Shown piece by piece: positions 1-9,265 of a stretch of 64,000 nucleotides of DNA. This DNA is from CAWHHZ01 sp963829355 (lineage in GTDB: Bacteria > Acidobacteriota > Thermoanaerobaculia > Gp7-AA8 > JAHWKK01), in NCBI GenBank assembly GCA_963829355.1, contig CAWHHZ010000008.1, positions 310,001-374,000 of the forward strand, given 5' to 3'. The notes below the pieces were generated by a model, which saw only the letters and a list, made by a program, of their open reading frames with translations, had not been told where the DNA came from and searched no databases. The translations under genes and the position numbers were made by a program. Numbering within the stretch: the first letter of the stretch is position 1; every line of letters begins with the position of its first letter.

Positions 1-88
1 CCGAACGTTGCCGGCGAACGCTTCTCAGAAGGTCACGGAGGGATACGGTCTCGTACTCCTCCTCATAGTGATGTGTGTCGTCGATCAT
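1..88 (-). CDS. 5' end of a probable Wzz-like polysaccharide chain-length protein (partial)
   Basis: Only about 29 codons lie inside the window, read leftward from an ATG at 88-86. The peptide starts MIDDTHHYEEEYETVSLRDL and continues into an Arg-rich stretch (LLRSVRRQR) before the edge. An acidic start followed by 'SLRDLLR..RR' is the usual beginning of Wzz/BY-kinase-type inner-membrane chain-length determinants, just before the first membrane helix. A Wzz protein would fit the polysaccharide locus to the right. The helix and coiled coil that would prove this are outside the window, so the call rests on the N-terminal pattern and context. Confidence 0.45.
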   Translation of the reverse strand, partial: MIDDTHHYEEEYETVSLRDLLRSVRRQRS

Positions 89-286
89 TGATTACTCGTT
101 TCGGAAAGGTCGCGGGTCAATATAGCACTGGCGCAGGTCCGGCATTCACCTGGGGGCGTCAACCGCCGCTCTCCTCGGTTCGCGGCATTGTGAACGGACA
201 GCAATCGATGGCGTCGTAACGATTCCATAATTGCCGATATGGAACTGGATGCTATCTTTGGTGGCTTCTCGGACGTCCAATTCCTA

Positions 287-342
287 TGGTACAGTCGATC
301 TCTTAGCGTGTATTCAGTGTCCGCCATCACACATCCGTGTGA
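287..342 (+). promoter_or_regulatory. Conserved upstream block and leader hairpin of the first tail-fibre-like gene
   Basis: The gap 89-387 holds no convincing gene. Two short elements recur upstream of the paralogous gene at 2579. One is an 18-base block at 287-304 (TGGTACAGTCGATCTCTT; the other copy, at 2476-2493, differs at two bases). The other is a small inverted repeat at 327-342, TCACAC-atcc-GTGTGA. The inverted repeat ends 46 bases before the ATG in both genes. The block may include the -10 region, but no clear -35 element is visible. Function is inferred from conservation only. Confidence 0.45.
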
Positions 343-387
343 GTGCTATTTTGGCGCCGGCAGTTTGACCGAAACAGGGAAGTTAAA

Positions 388-2138
388 ATGAAAAATCTGA
401 AGATCGTCCTCCTACAGCTCTCATATGCGGTCCTCGGTCTGCCTTTGGCCGCCCAGGGTCTCTCCGAGAGTGGGCCGATCGAATCGATATCGGTCAATGC
501 CTCGCAGATCACATGGCAGCCGCGCGCTGGCAAAGGCTGGGTCACCGTGACGGTGACGGGTCCCGGTGAATATGCTTTCACCGCATCGTTCCCTCCCGGG
601 AAGCTTCCGATTTTCCGCGCCCTGGAGCCGGATGGAAAGCCACTTCCCGATGGATCCTACAACTACAGATATCCGAGCGGCCGTCGGGCTGTCGAAGCCA
701 GAGCGGACAATGATCCACAGGGACTCCCGGGGAAGATGTCGGGACATGGACCTCTATCCAGACTCAATCCGGAACGTTCACGGTGCTGGGTGGTTCGATC
801 GTCGACTCCGGACTGCAGGAGAAGGCAGGCGCCAAACAGGGCGGGGTCACGACGAATGCTGTTGGTCCGGTGATGGGTACCCAGCAGGAAATCAATGGAG
901 ATCTGACCGTCCATGACAGCCTCTGCGTCGGTCAAGACTGCGTGGCGAATGAGAACTTCGGTTTCGACACGATACGGCTGAAGGAGAACAACACCCGCAT
1001 CAAGTTCGAGGACACCAGCAACTCCGCCAGCTTTCCGAGCAACGACTGGCAGCTGACGGCGAATGACAGTGCGAACGGAGGAGCGAACAAATTCTCCATC
1101 GACGACGTCACGAATGGCAAGACCCCCTTCACGGTCGAGGCGAACAGCCCGAATCACACACTTTACATCGACAGCACCGGAAGGATCGGCGTCGGCACGA
1201 GCACGCCCGTGGTCCAGATTCACACCACCGACGGCAACACCCCGGCCCTCCGTCTGGACCAGGATGGAAGCTCCGGCTTCACACCACAGGTCTGGGACGT
1301 CGCCGGCAACGAAGCGAACTTCTTCGTTCGCGACGTGACCAACGGCAGCAAGCTCCCTTTCAAGATCAAACCCGGTGCACCGGACAACTCGATCTACATC
1401 AACGCTAACGGTGATGTCGGAATTGGGACAGCGAGTCCCGATGAAGATCTTCACGTCAAGAAGAGCGTCAATGGCGCAATCATCGCCGAGGTGGAAAATA
1501 CGAATACGGGATCTTCGGCGGTTTCGGTGATTCGTACATCATCCGACACGGCAGGCTTCAACATGAGCTCCCATGCTGGCGCGAGAACGCTTTCGCGCTT
1601 TGGGGAGACGCTCGGCGGCTGGACCGAGATTCTCACCTTCACCGGGAACGGAATGGCGGTCGGCACCTCCGGCGCGGTACCACTGATTCTGGGAACGAAC
1701 AGCGTAAACCGACTCGAGATCGGTGGAAGTGGCGGCGTTACGGTCACCGGTGACTTCACCGTTTCCGGAGGCACGAAAAATTTCGCCGTCGTCAACCCAT
1801 CTGATCCGGCAAAGGCGATCTACTACGCGGCTCTCGAGGGGCCCGAGGCGGGAACGTACTTCCGTGGTACTGCGAAGACGGTGGACGGGAACGCCGTCAT
1901 CAAACTGCCCGAGTACTTCTCTTCCATCACCGAGAAGGAACGGATGACGGTCCAGCTCACTCCCGTAGGGGGATGGGGACAGCTCTACGTTGCCGAGAGC
2001 TCACCCGAGCAGGTGATCGTCAAACTCGCACCGGGATCTGGCGATGATCTGGAGTTCCACTATCTCGTGCAGGGCGTCAGGCTTGGATACCTGGAGTACG
2101 AGGTCGAGCGCAGGAACGATCTTCCTCCCCTCAACTGA
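388..2138 (+). CDS. Secreted tail-fibre-like beta-structured protein, copy 1 (one frameshift)
   Basis: Closely similar to the intact 581-residue protein at 2579-4324. An N-terminal hydrophobic signal-like segment ends 'GLPLAAQG'. A conserved ~130-residue domain follows (SQITWQPRAGKGWVTVTVTG). The middle has fibre-type motifs of the form GRIGVGTSTP and GDVGIGTASP, each followed by a 'LH' strand. The C-terminal domain (KNFAVVNP...LEGPEAGTYFRGTA) is known from the tails of many bacterial secreted proteins of unknown function. The reading frame breaks near 754-759, where alignment with copy 2 shows a net loss of one base; both halves are otherwise conserved. The start ATG at 388 follows a GGGAAG ribosome site. 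Probably an exported surface or extracellular protein; no enzymatic motif is visible. Confidence 0.7.
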
Positions 2139-2147
2139 TCTCGAACA

Positions 2148-2179
2148 GTGCGGACGCAACCTCGAGGTTGCGTCCGCAC
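2148..2179 (+). terminator. Perfect 32-base palindrome after copy 1
   Basis: GTGCGGACGCAACCTC is followed at once by its exact reverse complement. It starts 9 bases past the stop codon at 2138 and is followed by TTCTCTCC. A 16-bp GC-rich stem at this position is best read as a transcription terminator, although the U-run is poor. The rest of the gap (2180-2475) shows no convincing gene. Confidence 0.75.
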
Positions 2180-2475
2180 TTCTCTCCCCTGAACTGACCT
2201 CGTAAACCGACCGACCTCAGTAATCGCCATGATCAGCCATCAAAGAGATCTCGCGGCTATTGGCAGCCTTCAGTTCCTGAGACGACAGGTGAACGCCAAC
2301 GAGACACCTTTTGAGGGCGGAAGCAAAGAATGGTCGAGCCGGCCAGAAACCACCGCTGTTCACCGAAATCCACCCGAGCATCCGACCAGGCAGCAGCTTT
2401 CCGGCGTCCCGATTCCATTACCTACGGGGTAGCGACCACCGGCTATATCCTCATGGCCTGGGGGTCGGAAAATTG

Positions 2476-2533
2476 TGGTAGAGTCGGTCTCTTCATCAAA
2501 AATATTTAATGCTCGACATCTCACAATCGTGTG
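2476..2533 (+). promoter_or_regulatory. Conserved upstream block and leader hairpin of the second tail-fibre-like gene
   Basis: TGGTAGAGTCGGTCTCTT at 2476-2493 matches 287-304 at 16 of 18 bases. A short inverted repeat CACA-atcg-TGTG lies at 2522-2533 and ends 46 bases before the ATG at 2579, the same distance as in copy 1. The two genes therefore share promoter-proximal and leader sequence as well as coding sequence. They were either duplicated with their control region or kept under common control. Confidence 0.45.
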
Positions 2534-2578
2534 TGCCGTGGGGCATGGGCAGCCTGACCGACGTTAGGGAAATCGAAA

Positions 2579-4324
2579 ATGAAGAACTTCAAGCTTATCG
2601 TGCTGACTGCTCTCGTACTCATCATTGGGCTGCCGCTGGCCGCGCAGGATTTCTCTGCTGGCGGTCCGATCGAATCGATGTCGATCGGCGCCTCTCAGAT
2701 CACCTGGCAACCTCAGGCGGGAAAAGGCTGGGTCACCGTGACAGTCACCGGTCCCGGAGACTATTCTTTCACAGCCGAGTTCCCTCCCGGGAAGCTGCCG
2801 ATCTTCAGCGCCCTTGACGATGAGGGCAAGCCTCTTCCGGATGGTTCCTATAACTACGAAATCGGAGAGCGGCCGAAAAACACCCGCACCCGAGCCGAAA
2901 ACGATCCGCAGGGACTCCCGGGGAAGAGCGTCGGGAAGGGGCCTGTCTACCAGACGCAGTCGGGAACATTCACCGTCGCGGGCGGTTCGATCGTCGACCC
3001 CGGGCTGCCGGAGGGATCGAGTGCGAAACAGTCCGGAGCCACGACCGAGGCCATCGGGCCAGAAGTGGGCACCCAGCAGACAATCAGCGGTGACCTGAGC
3101 GTGTACAACAGCCTCTGCGTCGGCTTTGACTGCTTGGCTGCTGAATCATACGGTTCGGACACGGTACGACTGAAGGAAAATAATCTTCGCATCCACTTTG
3201 AGGACACCAGCACCGGCAGCTTCCCTTCAACCGATTGGCGACTGACGGCAAACGATTCCGCCAGCGGCGGAGCGAATCGCTTCTCGATCGAGGACGTAAC
3301 CGCCTCGCGGGTTCCTTTCACAGTCGAAGGCAACTCCCGCAGCCACTCGCTTTACGTGGATAGCGGCGGCCGCGTCGGCTTCGGGACGTCCACACCGGTC
3401 GTCGAGCTCCACACGAAGGACGGCGATTCGCCGGCCCTCCGCCTCGAGCAGGACGCCAGCGCAGGGTTCGCACCCCAGGCCTGGGACCTCGCGGGCAACG
3501 AGACGAGTTTCTTCATCCGCGACGTTACGAATGGAAGCACGCTACCGTTCCGCGTTTTCCCCGGTTCCCCGAGTAATAGTCTCGTGATCAAGAACGGTGA
3601 TGTCGGACTGGGAACGACGAGCCCCGATGAAGATCTTCACATCAAGAAGAGCGTCAATGGCGCGATCATCGCCGAAGTGGAAAATACGAACGCGGGATCA
3701 TCAGCCGTCTCGGTGATCCGTACCTCATCGGACACGGCTGGCTTCAACATGAGCTCGCACGCCGGCGCGAGAACGCTTTCCCGCTTCGGCCAGACACTCG
3801 GCGGATGGACTGAGATTCTCACCTTCACCGGGAATGGCATGGCTATCGGTACCTCAGGTCCGCTCCCCATGATCCTGGGAACGAATAGCGTTAACCGAAT
3901 CGAAATCGGCGCAAACGGTGGCGTCACCGTTACCGGCGACTTCACCGTTTCTGGCGGGACCAAGAACTTCGCGGTCATCGACCCGACCAACAGTGCCAAC
4001 GCGATTTACTACGCCGCACTCGAAGGTCCCGAAGCGGGCACCTATGTCCGGGGAACCGCGAAGACGGTAGACGGCGTGGCAGTCATCGAGCTCCCCCGAT
4101 ATTTCTCATCCATCACCGAGCAGGAGCGGATGACCGTCCAACTCACGCCCTTCGGTGGTTGGGGCCAGGTCTATGTCGCGGAACGTTCGCCAGAGCGGAT
4201 CGTCGTGAAACTCGCCCCAGGCTCGAGCGAAGAGCTGGAGTTCGACTACTTCGTTCAGGGAATCCGGCTCGGCTACCTCGATTTCGAGGTCGAGCGCAAG
4301 AACGATCTTCCGCCGCTCAACTGA
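2579..4324 (+). CDS. Secreted tail-fibre-like beta-structured protein, copy 2 (intact)
   Basis: 581 residues. Residues 1-23 form a signal peptide (charged MKNFK, hydrophobic core, LAAQ). Residues ~25-110 hold the domain with GKGWVTVTVTG and FPPGKLPIF. Residues ~180-400 contain fibre-like repeats with VGFGTSTP and VGLGTTSP, motifs typical of beta-helical tail fibres and trimeric surface adhesins. The last ~110 residues (KNFAVIDP, LEGPEAGTY, MTVQLTPFGGWGQ) form a beta-rich C-terminal domain common in uncharacterised exported proteins. The ATG follows AGGGAAAT. There are no phage genes nearby, so this is a cell-surface or secreted protein rather than a prophage fibre. Role unknown; adhesion or extracellular-matrix scaffolding would fit the adjacent polysaccharide locus, but that is inference. 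Confidence 0.8.
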   Translation: MKNFKLIVLTALVLIIGLPLAAQDFSAGGPIESMSIGASQITWQPQAGKGWVTVTVTGPGDYSFTAEFPPGKLPIFSALDDEGKPLPDGSYNYEIGERPKNTRTRAENDPQGLPGKSVGKGPVYQTQSGTFTVAGGSIVDPGLPEGSSAKQSGATTEAIGPEVGTQQTISGDLSVYNSLCVGFDCLAAESYGSDTVRLKENNLRIHFEDTSTGSFPSTDWRLTANDSASGGANRFSIEDVTASRVPFTVEGNSRSHSLYVDSGGRVGFGTSTPVVELHTKDGDSPALRLEQDASAGFAPQAWDLAGNETSFFIRDVTNGSTLPFRVFPGSPSNSLVIKNGDVGLGTTSPDEDLHIKKSVNGAIIAEVENTNAGSSAVSVIRTSSDTAGFNMSSHAGARTLSRFGQTLGGWTEILTFTGNGMAIGTSGPLPMILGTNSVNRIEIGANGGVTVTGDFTVSGGTKNFAVIDPTNSANAIYYAALEGPEAGTYVRGTAKTVDGVAVIELPRYFSSITEQERMTVQLTPFGGWGQVYVAERSPERIVVKLAPGSSEELEFDYFVQGIRLGYLDFEVERKNDLPPLN

Positions 4325-4334
4325 TTTCTTCAGA

Positions 4335-4364
4335 GGGCGGGGGCGGCCAGCGCTGCCCCTGCCC
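4335..4364 (+). terminator. Probable terminator after copy 2
   Basis: An imperfect GC-rich hairpin (GGGCGGGGGCGGCC and GCTGCCCCTGCCC, pairing through GGGC/GCCC and GGGGC/GCCCC) begins 11 bases after the stop codon at 4324. It is followed by TGCTTTGGG. Position and stem strength favour a terminator for the tail-fibre-like gene. Confidence 0.5.
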
Positions 4365-4439
4365 TGCTTTGGGACTTTCCACATCCGGACCGTGCCCCGA
4401 GAAACGTTCACTCCACGCCCGTGACAGGCGCCTCTCGAC

Positions 4440-5279
4440 ATGGCTGATATCGCCCGGTTCAGCCACTCGCTCCGACTCTCTGACGAAGGTATCTGGTTCG
4501 CGGACACCATCGAATCCATTTCCTACCCGCCGGATGCAAACGACTCATGCTTCACCGTAGAGGAGGGATCGTTCTGGTTCGAGCATCGCAACCGCTGCAT
4601 CACGGCGGTCGTTCGCCAGCATCCTCCCCGCTCTCACGGTCCGATCTTCGACGTCGGAGGAGGTAACGGATTCGTTGCTAAAGCACTCGAATCGGTGGGG
4701 TTCGAAGCGGTCGTCGTCGAGCCCGGCGTGGCGGGGGCACGCAACGCCCGGAAACGGGGAATCTCCGATGTGATCTGTTCCAGCCTCAAAGCCGCCGACT
4801 TCCTGCCGGGATCGCTCCCGGCGGCAGGACTCTTCGATGTTCTCGAGCACGTTGAAGACGACGTGGCGTTTCTCACTTCTCTCCGGCGAGTCATGAACGC
4901 GAGCGGCCGGCTCTACCTCACCGTTCCCTCCTACCAGTTCCTGTGGTCGGCAAATGACGTTTCGGCGGGCCACTACCGGCGTCACACGTTACGAACCATT
5001 GAAACGACGCTGCGCCGGGGCGGCTTCAGCGTCGATTTCGCCTCCTACATCTTTTGTCCGTTGCCGGTCGCTCTTCTGCTTACCCGCACCATTCCCTACC
5101 GAATCGGACTCACACGTCCCACGCGGAACAGAACGAGAACAGCGCGGGATCATGCCGTACGGGCGAGCGCGAGAGCGCGTTTGCTGCGGTTCCTCCTCCA
5201 TTCCGAACCGGAGCGGTTGAGCAGAGGCGAGACGATTCCGTTTGGCAGCAGTTGTCTTGTGGCGGCCTCGGCCGCTTGA
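4440..5279 (+). CDS. Class I SAM-dependent methyltransferase
   Basis: 279 residues. Motif I is IFDVGGGNGFVAKAL (~residues 70-84), the glycine-rich AdoMet-binding loop. An acidic residue ends strand 2 (VVVEPG), and motif IV-like LFDVLEHVEDD (~134-144) is typical of Methyltransf_11/23 proteins. HYRRHTLRTIE further on is common in methyltransferases of polysaccharide and polyprenyl-sugar clusters. The substrate cannot be read from sequence; a sugar, lipid-linked intermediate or small metabolite is possible. Starts at ATG 4440. It converges with the membrane protein at 5299, leaving 19 bases between the stop codons. Confidence 0.8.
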   Translation: MADIARFSHSLRLSDEGIWFADTIESISYPPDANDSCFTVEEGSFWFEHRNRCITAVVRQHPPRSHGPIFDVGGGNGFVAKALESVGFEAVVVEPGVAGARNARKRGISDVICSSLKAADFLPGSLPAAGLFDVLEHVEDDVAFLTSLRRVMNASGRLYLTVPSYQFLWSANDVSAGHYRRHTLRTIETTLRRGGFSVDFASYIFCPLPVALLLTRTIPYRIGLTRPTRNRTRTARDHAVRASARARLLRFLLHSEPERLSRGETIPFGSSCLVAASAA

Positions 5280-5298
5280 CTCGGCGACGATCCGGGAC

Positions 5299-6870
5299 TC
5301 ACGGGAATGTGATCCAGAAATCGTCATCGCTGTAACGAATCAGCCGTGGCTCCCCGGGATCGGACGGCCGGCATGGTTCCGGATTCACGGCGTTCCGAAC
5401 CTCCTCGAACCGCTCCCAGCTCGTCTTGAAGGACTTCTTATTGCGTTTAGGCAACGATTTGAAGTCTTTTGAACCGATGACCTCTTCATGGGCGTCCGCG
5501 TGCATCTCATAGACACCACATCTGCGCATCCAACGCGCGAACCCGTACTGGTATGAGAAGAGCGGAGCAATCTGCCGGGGACGTGCAAGCGTGAGCCGAT
5601 TGACGGTGGACCTCGACGATCTCCACATCGTGTCAGGGACCACACTTTGAAGTGGATGCTCGAGCAGCCACTCCCGATCCTGGCCAAAATCATAAGTTCC
5701 TACGATGGCATAGTGTCCTGCTTGATGATCGAACCCTGACCCCGAAAGTACCGGCCGCAATACCATACCCAAAGCAGTCACCCACAGAAGTACATATGCG
5801 AGGACAGGACGTGACAACGCGGGAGCGTTGCACAGCGAGTCCGTCACGGTCTTCACCAGCCAGGTAACAGCGATGCCGACCAACAGCGTTCCCTCGTAAC
5901 CTTCGAGTGAGCGAAGATCGAGTCTTGCTCCGGCGAGCAGATTGAGATTCGAGATGATCAGAGCACCGGCAGTCGCAGAGGCAAACACCATTCGTTCGGC
6001 GCGAAGAAGTTGCCGACGTCTCAACAGCCCGACGATCTCCAGGATTGCCCACGAGACTCCGATGCAAACTGCGACGAATGACAGACGCGGCACATCCTCG
6101 GCGTACACGACATTCTCTCTCCAGACAGGCCATCTCGCTGCGACGATGCGAAAGCCCAGAGATACGAAGCCGACATAGAGAACAGCGGTGAGGCTTAGAA
6201 TCGCAACGATCGACCGCTTGATGCGGGGTAGCCGCGATACCTCGTACGCAAACAACCCAAAAACGCACCACGCCCCAGTTGTCCAGTACAGCAGGGGCAC
6301 AACGAGCCAGAACGATCGGGGGGAACGTCCGCGTGCGACCGCGACGGCTGTCAGGGATATCAGTAACCAACTCAGCTGAGGCTGTGGCGTCCTGAGGAGT
6401 GGAAGAAAGTTGTGTTGTGGCGCCACGATCCAGTCCGAGTTCAACCACGCACTCTCCGCCAGCAACTGGTTCGAAAAATTGACCGCCGGACCGAAGAAGA
6501 TCGCAATGACAGAAAGGATGTAGGCGGCGACTCGGGACACGCCCAGTCGCTTCAGCACTTCTGCGACTGACAACCACATCAGGAAAGGGATCACGGAATC
6601 GAACAGGACATTCTGGGCTGCCCCGGAAAGGCCAGCGCCATGAAGAATCAGCACGATCCAGGAGGAGAACCAATATCCCGGGCGAAACTTTTGAACCCCC
6701 GCCCCCTGAAACGAGAGATAGGTGATCTCGTCCGACGCATTGGTGTAGACGAAAGGATCCGTGCGCAAGTAGTTGACGACGGCAGGTATGCTGTACGCTG
6801 CGACGCAAATTCCAAAAAGGACGAGGCCCGGGATCAAAGCCGCGAAGCGCTTGCTCGAGGTCTCGCTCAT
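5299..6870 (-). CDS. Polytopic membrane protein of the polysaccharide locus, function unknown
   Basis: 523 residues with about ten hydrophobic helices. The first covers ~residues 9-30 (LIPGLVLFGICVAAYSI), others spread through ~residue 390, and a soluble, basic C-terminal ~120 residues follows. The overall plan resembles GT39/GT83-like or Wzy-like membrane proteins. I cannot point to a diagnostic DXD/DE motif in the first periplasmic loop, so the activity is left open. It is transcribed away from the epimerase gene at 6992, with a 121-base divergent spacer that presumably holds both promoters. Could be a polymerase or glycan-modifying membrane enzyme. Confidence 0.6.
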   Translation of the reverse strand: MSETSSKRFAALIPGLVLFGICVAAYSIPAVVNYLRTDPFVYTNASDEITYLSFQGAGVQKFRPGYWFSSWIVLILHGAGLSGAAQNVLFDSVIPFLMWLSVAEVLKRLGVSRVAAYILSVIAIFFGPAVNFSNQLLAESAWLNSDWIVAPQHNFLPLLRTPQPQLSWLLISLTAVAVARGRSPRSFWLVVPLLYWTTGAWCVFGLFAYEVSRLPRIKRSIVAILSLTAVLYVGFVSLGFRIVAARWPVWRENVVYAEDVPRLSFVAVCIGVSWAILEIVGLLRRRQLLRAERMVFASATAGALIISNLNLLAGARLDLRSLEGYEGTLLVGIAVTWLVKTVTDSLCNAPALSRPVLAYVLLWVTALGMVLRPVLSGSGFDHQAGHYAIVGTYDFGQDREWLLEHPLQSVVPDTMWRSSRSTVNRLTLARPRQIAPLFSYQYGFARWMRRCGVYEMHADAHEEVIGSKDFKSLPKRNKKSFKTSWERFEEVRNAVNPEPCRPSDPGEPRLIRYSDDDFWITFP

Positions 6871-6991
6871 ACGCTACCGTGACCGCCGGAAGCCTCATAT
6901 TCAAGACTCCGACCACTACCGCTTCTTTCTATCTTCGCAACCATCCTAATGAGATTGAACATCATAGAGCCGGCGGTCACGTCACGCAAAG

Positions 6992-7987
6992 ATGAATGAG
7001 CATCCACATCAGGCAGGGCTCATCTGGGCGATTACAGGCGCCTCGGGCTTTGTGGGTACCAACCTCTCTCAGCATCTCGGAAGGCATCAAGTCCCTCTCC
7101 GACTGCTCGTGAGGACGACTCGACCGGTTGGAGTCGAAGCCACGACTGTCGAGGGCGACCTTGCCAGCCGCGCCGCGCTCTCATTATTGACGCGAGACGC
7201 CGATGTAGTTGTTCATGCCGCCGCGTACGTCCACCGACCGACTCCTTCGCACAGCGAGCAGGAGGCCTGCTGGCAGACGAACGTGGAGGGAACCCGTCAC
7301 CTGCTCGACGCGATCGCGGACAATGGACGAGATTCCTTCGTCATCTTCATCAGCACCGTCAACGTGTACAAACCCGACGACGGTCCACTCAGGGAAGGAT
7401 CAGTACTGGGGCCGAATTCTGTTTACGGATCGACGAAGCTCGAAGCAGAGAAACTTATTCTCTCCGCCTGCAAACAGGGTCGAATTCGGGCTGCAATCCT
7501 CCGCCCCTCTGTCATCATCGGCCCGGGAGCCCCGGGCAATGTCGGGCGACTGATCAGCATGGCGAAACGAAAGGTGTTCCTGCAGGTCGCCGGCAAAGAG
7601 GTCCGTAAATCACTGCTTCCCGTCGAAAACCTGATCGCCGCTATCGAGGCCGTCGCTGCAGAACAGCCATCCGGTGGCATCTTCAATGTCGCCGGAGGCG
7701 ATCCAATGTCGCTCTCCGAGATCCGGCAGACCCTCTCCGAAACACTCCGTACGAGACTCCTCACCATCCCCTTGCCCTTCCTGCTGCTTCGTCTGATGGA
7801 GCCGGTCTTCCGGGTCGCAGGTCCCGTCCTGCCGACCGCGGGCCGGCTGAGAGACCAGATCCTGACCTACGCGAGACCGGTCATCGTCGACGACACGAAG
7901 CTGAGAACGGAGATCCCGTACAGCGATGAGATCACTCCTCGGGACGCCCTGAGGCGACAGATCATCAGCGCGGTGGAGCAATCGTGA
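6992..7987 (+). CDS. NAD-dependent nucleotide-sugar epimerase/dehydratase (extended SDR)
   Basis: 331 residues. The Rossmann dinucleotide-binding motif GASGFVGTNL lies near residue 16. ADVVVHAAAYVHRP is the usual strand-4 segment. The catalytic triad is visible as Ser/Thr in FISTVNVY and YxxxK in VYGSTKLEAEK. The C-terminal portion (FNVAGGDPMSLSEIRQTL) matches UDP-sugar epimerases and 4-ketoreductases acting in O-antigen assembly. The exact sugar is not readable. It stands alone on the plus strand and converges with the GT4 gene 3 bases away. Confidence 0.8.
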   Translation: MNEHPHQAGLIWAITGASGFVGTNLSQHLGRHQVPLRLLVRTTRPVGVEATTVEGDLASRAALSLLTRDADVVVHAAAYVHRPTPSHSEQEACWQTNVEGTRHLLDAIADNGRDSFVIFISTVNVYKPDDGPLREGSVLGPNSVYGSTKLEAEKLILSACKQGRIRAAILRPSVIIGPGAPGNVGRLISMAKRKVFLQVAGKEVRKSLLPVENLIAAIEAVAAEQPSGGIFNVAGGDPMSLSEIRQTLSETLRTRLLTIPLPFLLLRLMEPVFRVAGPVLPTAGRLRDQILTYARPVIVDDTKLRTEIPYSDEITPRDALRRQIISAVEQS

Positions 7988-7990
7988 ATC

Positions 7991-9229
7991 TCACCAGGTG
8001 ACTTCGGGTAGCTCGCTCCCGCTGGCGACCGCCTCGAGGATTCGCTCGGTACGATCAGCGATCCGATCCCGATCGAATCGAGCCGCGAGCGCGAACCCGC
8101 GAGCTCTCATCGCTTTCAGATCCTCCGACGATGCAATCATCACGATTGCGTCAGCCAGTGACCTCCCATCTTGCGGCTCGTAGGCGGCACCACAACGATT
8201 CTCCTCGACCAGCGTTTCCGCCTCACACCCTCGTGTCACGATCGGAGGAGCTCCCGCAGCCAGAGCTTCATAGATCTTGGATGGCATCGTCCCGGGAAGT
8301 CGGTGGCTCAGAGGAGCAAGCATTGCGTCACACGATGCAACGATCGATCTGATCTCCCTCCGCGGACGTCCCTCAAAGAATGCAACGTTCGTCAGCCCTC
8401 GCCGCTCCGCATCCCTCTGTAAAGCCTCCTTCACCGGTCCCTCGCCCATCATCACGATCCGGACACGCGAGTTGTCGAGCAGGCGTTCCGCGGCATCCAG
8501 CACGGCCTCGAGACCCTGAGCCATCCCATGCAGACCGCAGTAGCCAACGAGGAACGTCTCGTCAACGGCACCGAGCTCCCGACGGACATCCTCGCTTCGC
8601 AGATCGGGCGAGAAGAATTGCGTATCGACACCATTGCTGATCACCGTGACCGCCACCCGCGGGAACCGCTCGCGCACCTGCTCCATCGCTCCGGGATTCG
8701 TCAGCGCTACCGCCTCGGAATGCTCGTACGCCCACCGTTCGAGCCAGAGCATCCCCTTCAGCTTTACCCCTCCGCTGATTCTTCCCATACGGACCAGGAT
8801 ATCGGGCCAGATGTCGGAGACCATCAACACCATGGGAGCTTTCAGAAGCTTGCTCAGGAATCTTCCCGACGGTGCGATGAACGGCGGCGACCCCTCCAGA
8901 AGGATCACGCCCGGCTTCATCAACCCCCACCGGCCGAACAGCAGGACCGAAACGGCAAACGAAATAAAGCTCAGCAGCCGTGGAAGCGTTCGAGTCGACT
9001 TTGAGGGATAGATCGGTATCCGAATCACCCGGACGCCGTCGATCTCCTCTTTCATCCTGATCCGACCTCGGTAACCCTCGAAGATCCGGCCGGTCGGGTA
9101 GTTGGGCATCGCGGTGAGCACCGTGAGATCGTGTCCCTTCTTCAGAAACCGGACGGCCATCTCGTGCAGCCGCGCCTGCGGCGCGCCGTACTCCGGAGGG
9201 TAATACTGCGTGATGATCAGAATCTTCAT
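7991..9229 (-). CDS. Glycosyltransferase family 4, WbuB-like
   Basis: 412 residues, GT-B fold. The N-terminus MKILIITQYYPPEYGAPQ and the segments LTAMPNYPTG and SDIWPDILVRMG are hallmarks of the WbuB-type GT4 subfamily, which transfers N-acetylated sugars in O-antigen and exopolysaccharide synthesis. The C-terminal nucleotide-sugar site has ISNGVDTQFF (~residue 200) and the E-x7-E region PSKIYEALAAGAPPIV. It is the last gene of the long minus-strand series and lies 36 bases after the heparinase-like gene. Donor and acceptor sugars are unknown. Confidence 0.88.
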   Translation of the reverse strand: MKILIITQYYPPEYGAPQARLHEMAVRFLKKGHDLTVLTAMPNYPTGRIFEGYRGRIRMKEEIDGVRVIRIPIYPSKSTRTLPRLLSFISFAVSVLLFGRWGLMKPGVILLEGSPPFIAPSGRFLSKLLKAPMVLMVSDIWPDILVRMGRISGGVKLKGMLWLERWAYEHSEAVALTNPGAMEQVRERFPRVAVTVISNGVDTQFFSPDLRSEDVRRELGAVDETFLVGYCGLHGMAQGLEAVLDAAERLLDNSRVRIVMMGEGPVKEALQRDAERRGLTNVAFFEGRPRREIRSIVASCDAMLAPLSHRLPGTMPSKIYEALAAGAPPIVTRGCEAETLVEENRCGAAYEPQDGRSLADAIVMIASSEDLKAMRARGFALAARFDRDRIADRTERILEAVASGSELPEVTW

Positions 9230-9265
9230 CGTCCTCTCCGTCGGCTGGTCATTCGATTGAACCCT

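Noticed and set aside
663..1454. A 263-codon minus-strand frame
   Set aside because: Opposite the conserved tail-fibre-like gene. No motif and no paralogue opposite copy 2.
2229..2432. A possible 67-residue gene between the two fibre-like genes
   Set aside because: No ribosome site, no recognisable protein features, and no counterpart upstream of copy 1.
388..4324. Prophage tail-fibre module
   Set aside because: The GxGTxxP fibre motifs resemble phage proteins, but both genes encode signal peptides and there are no other phage genes in the window.
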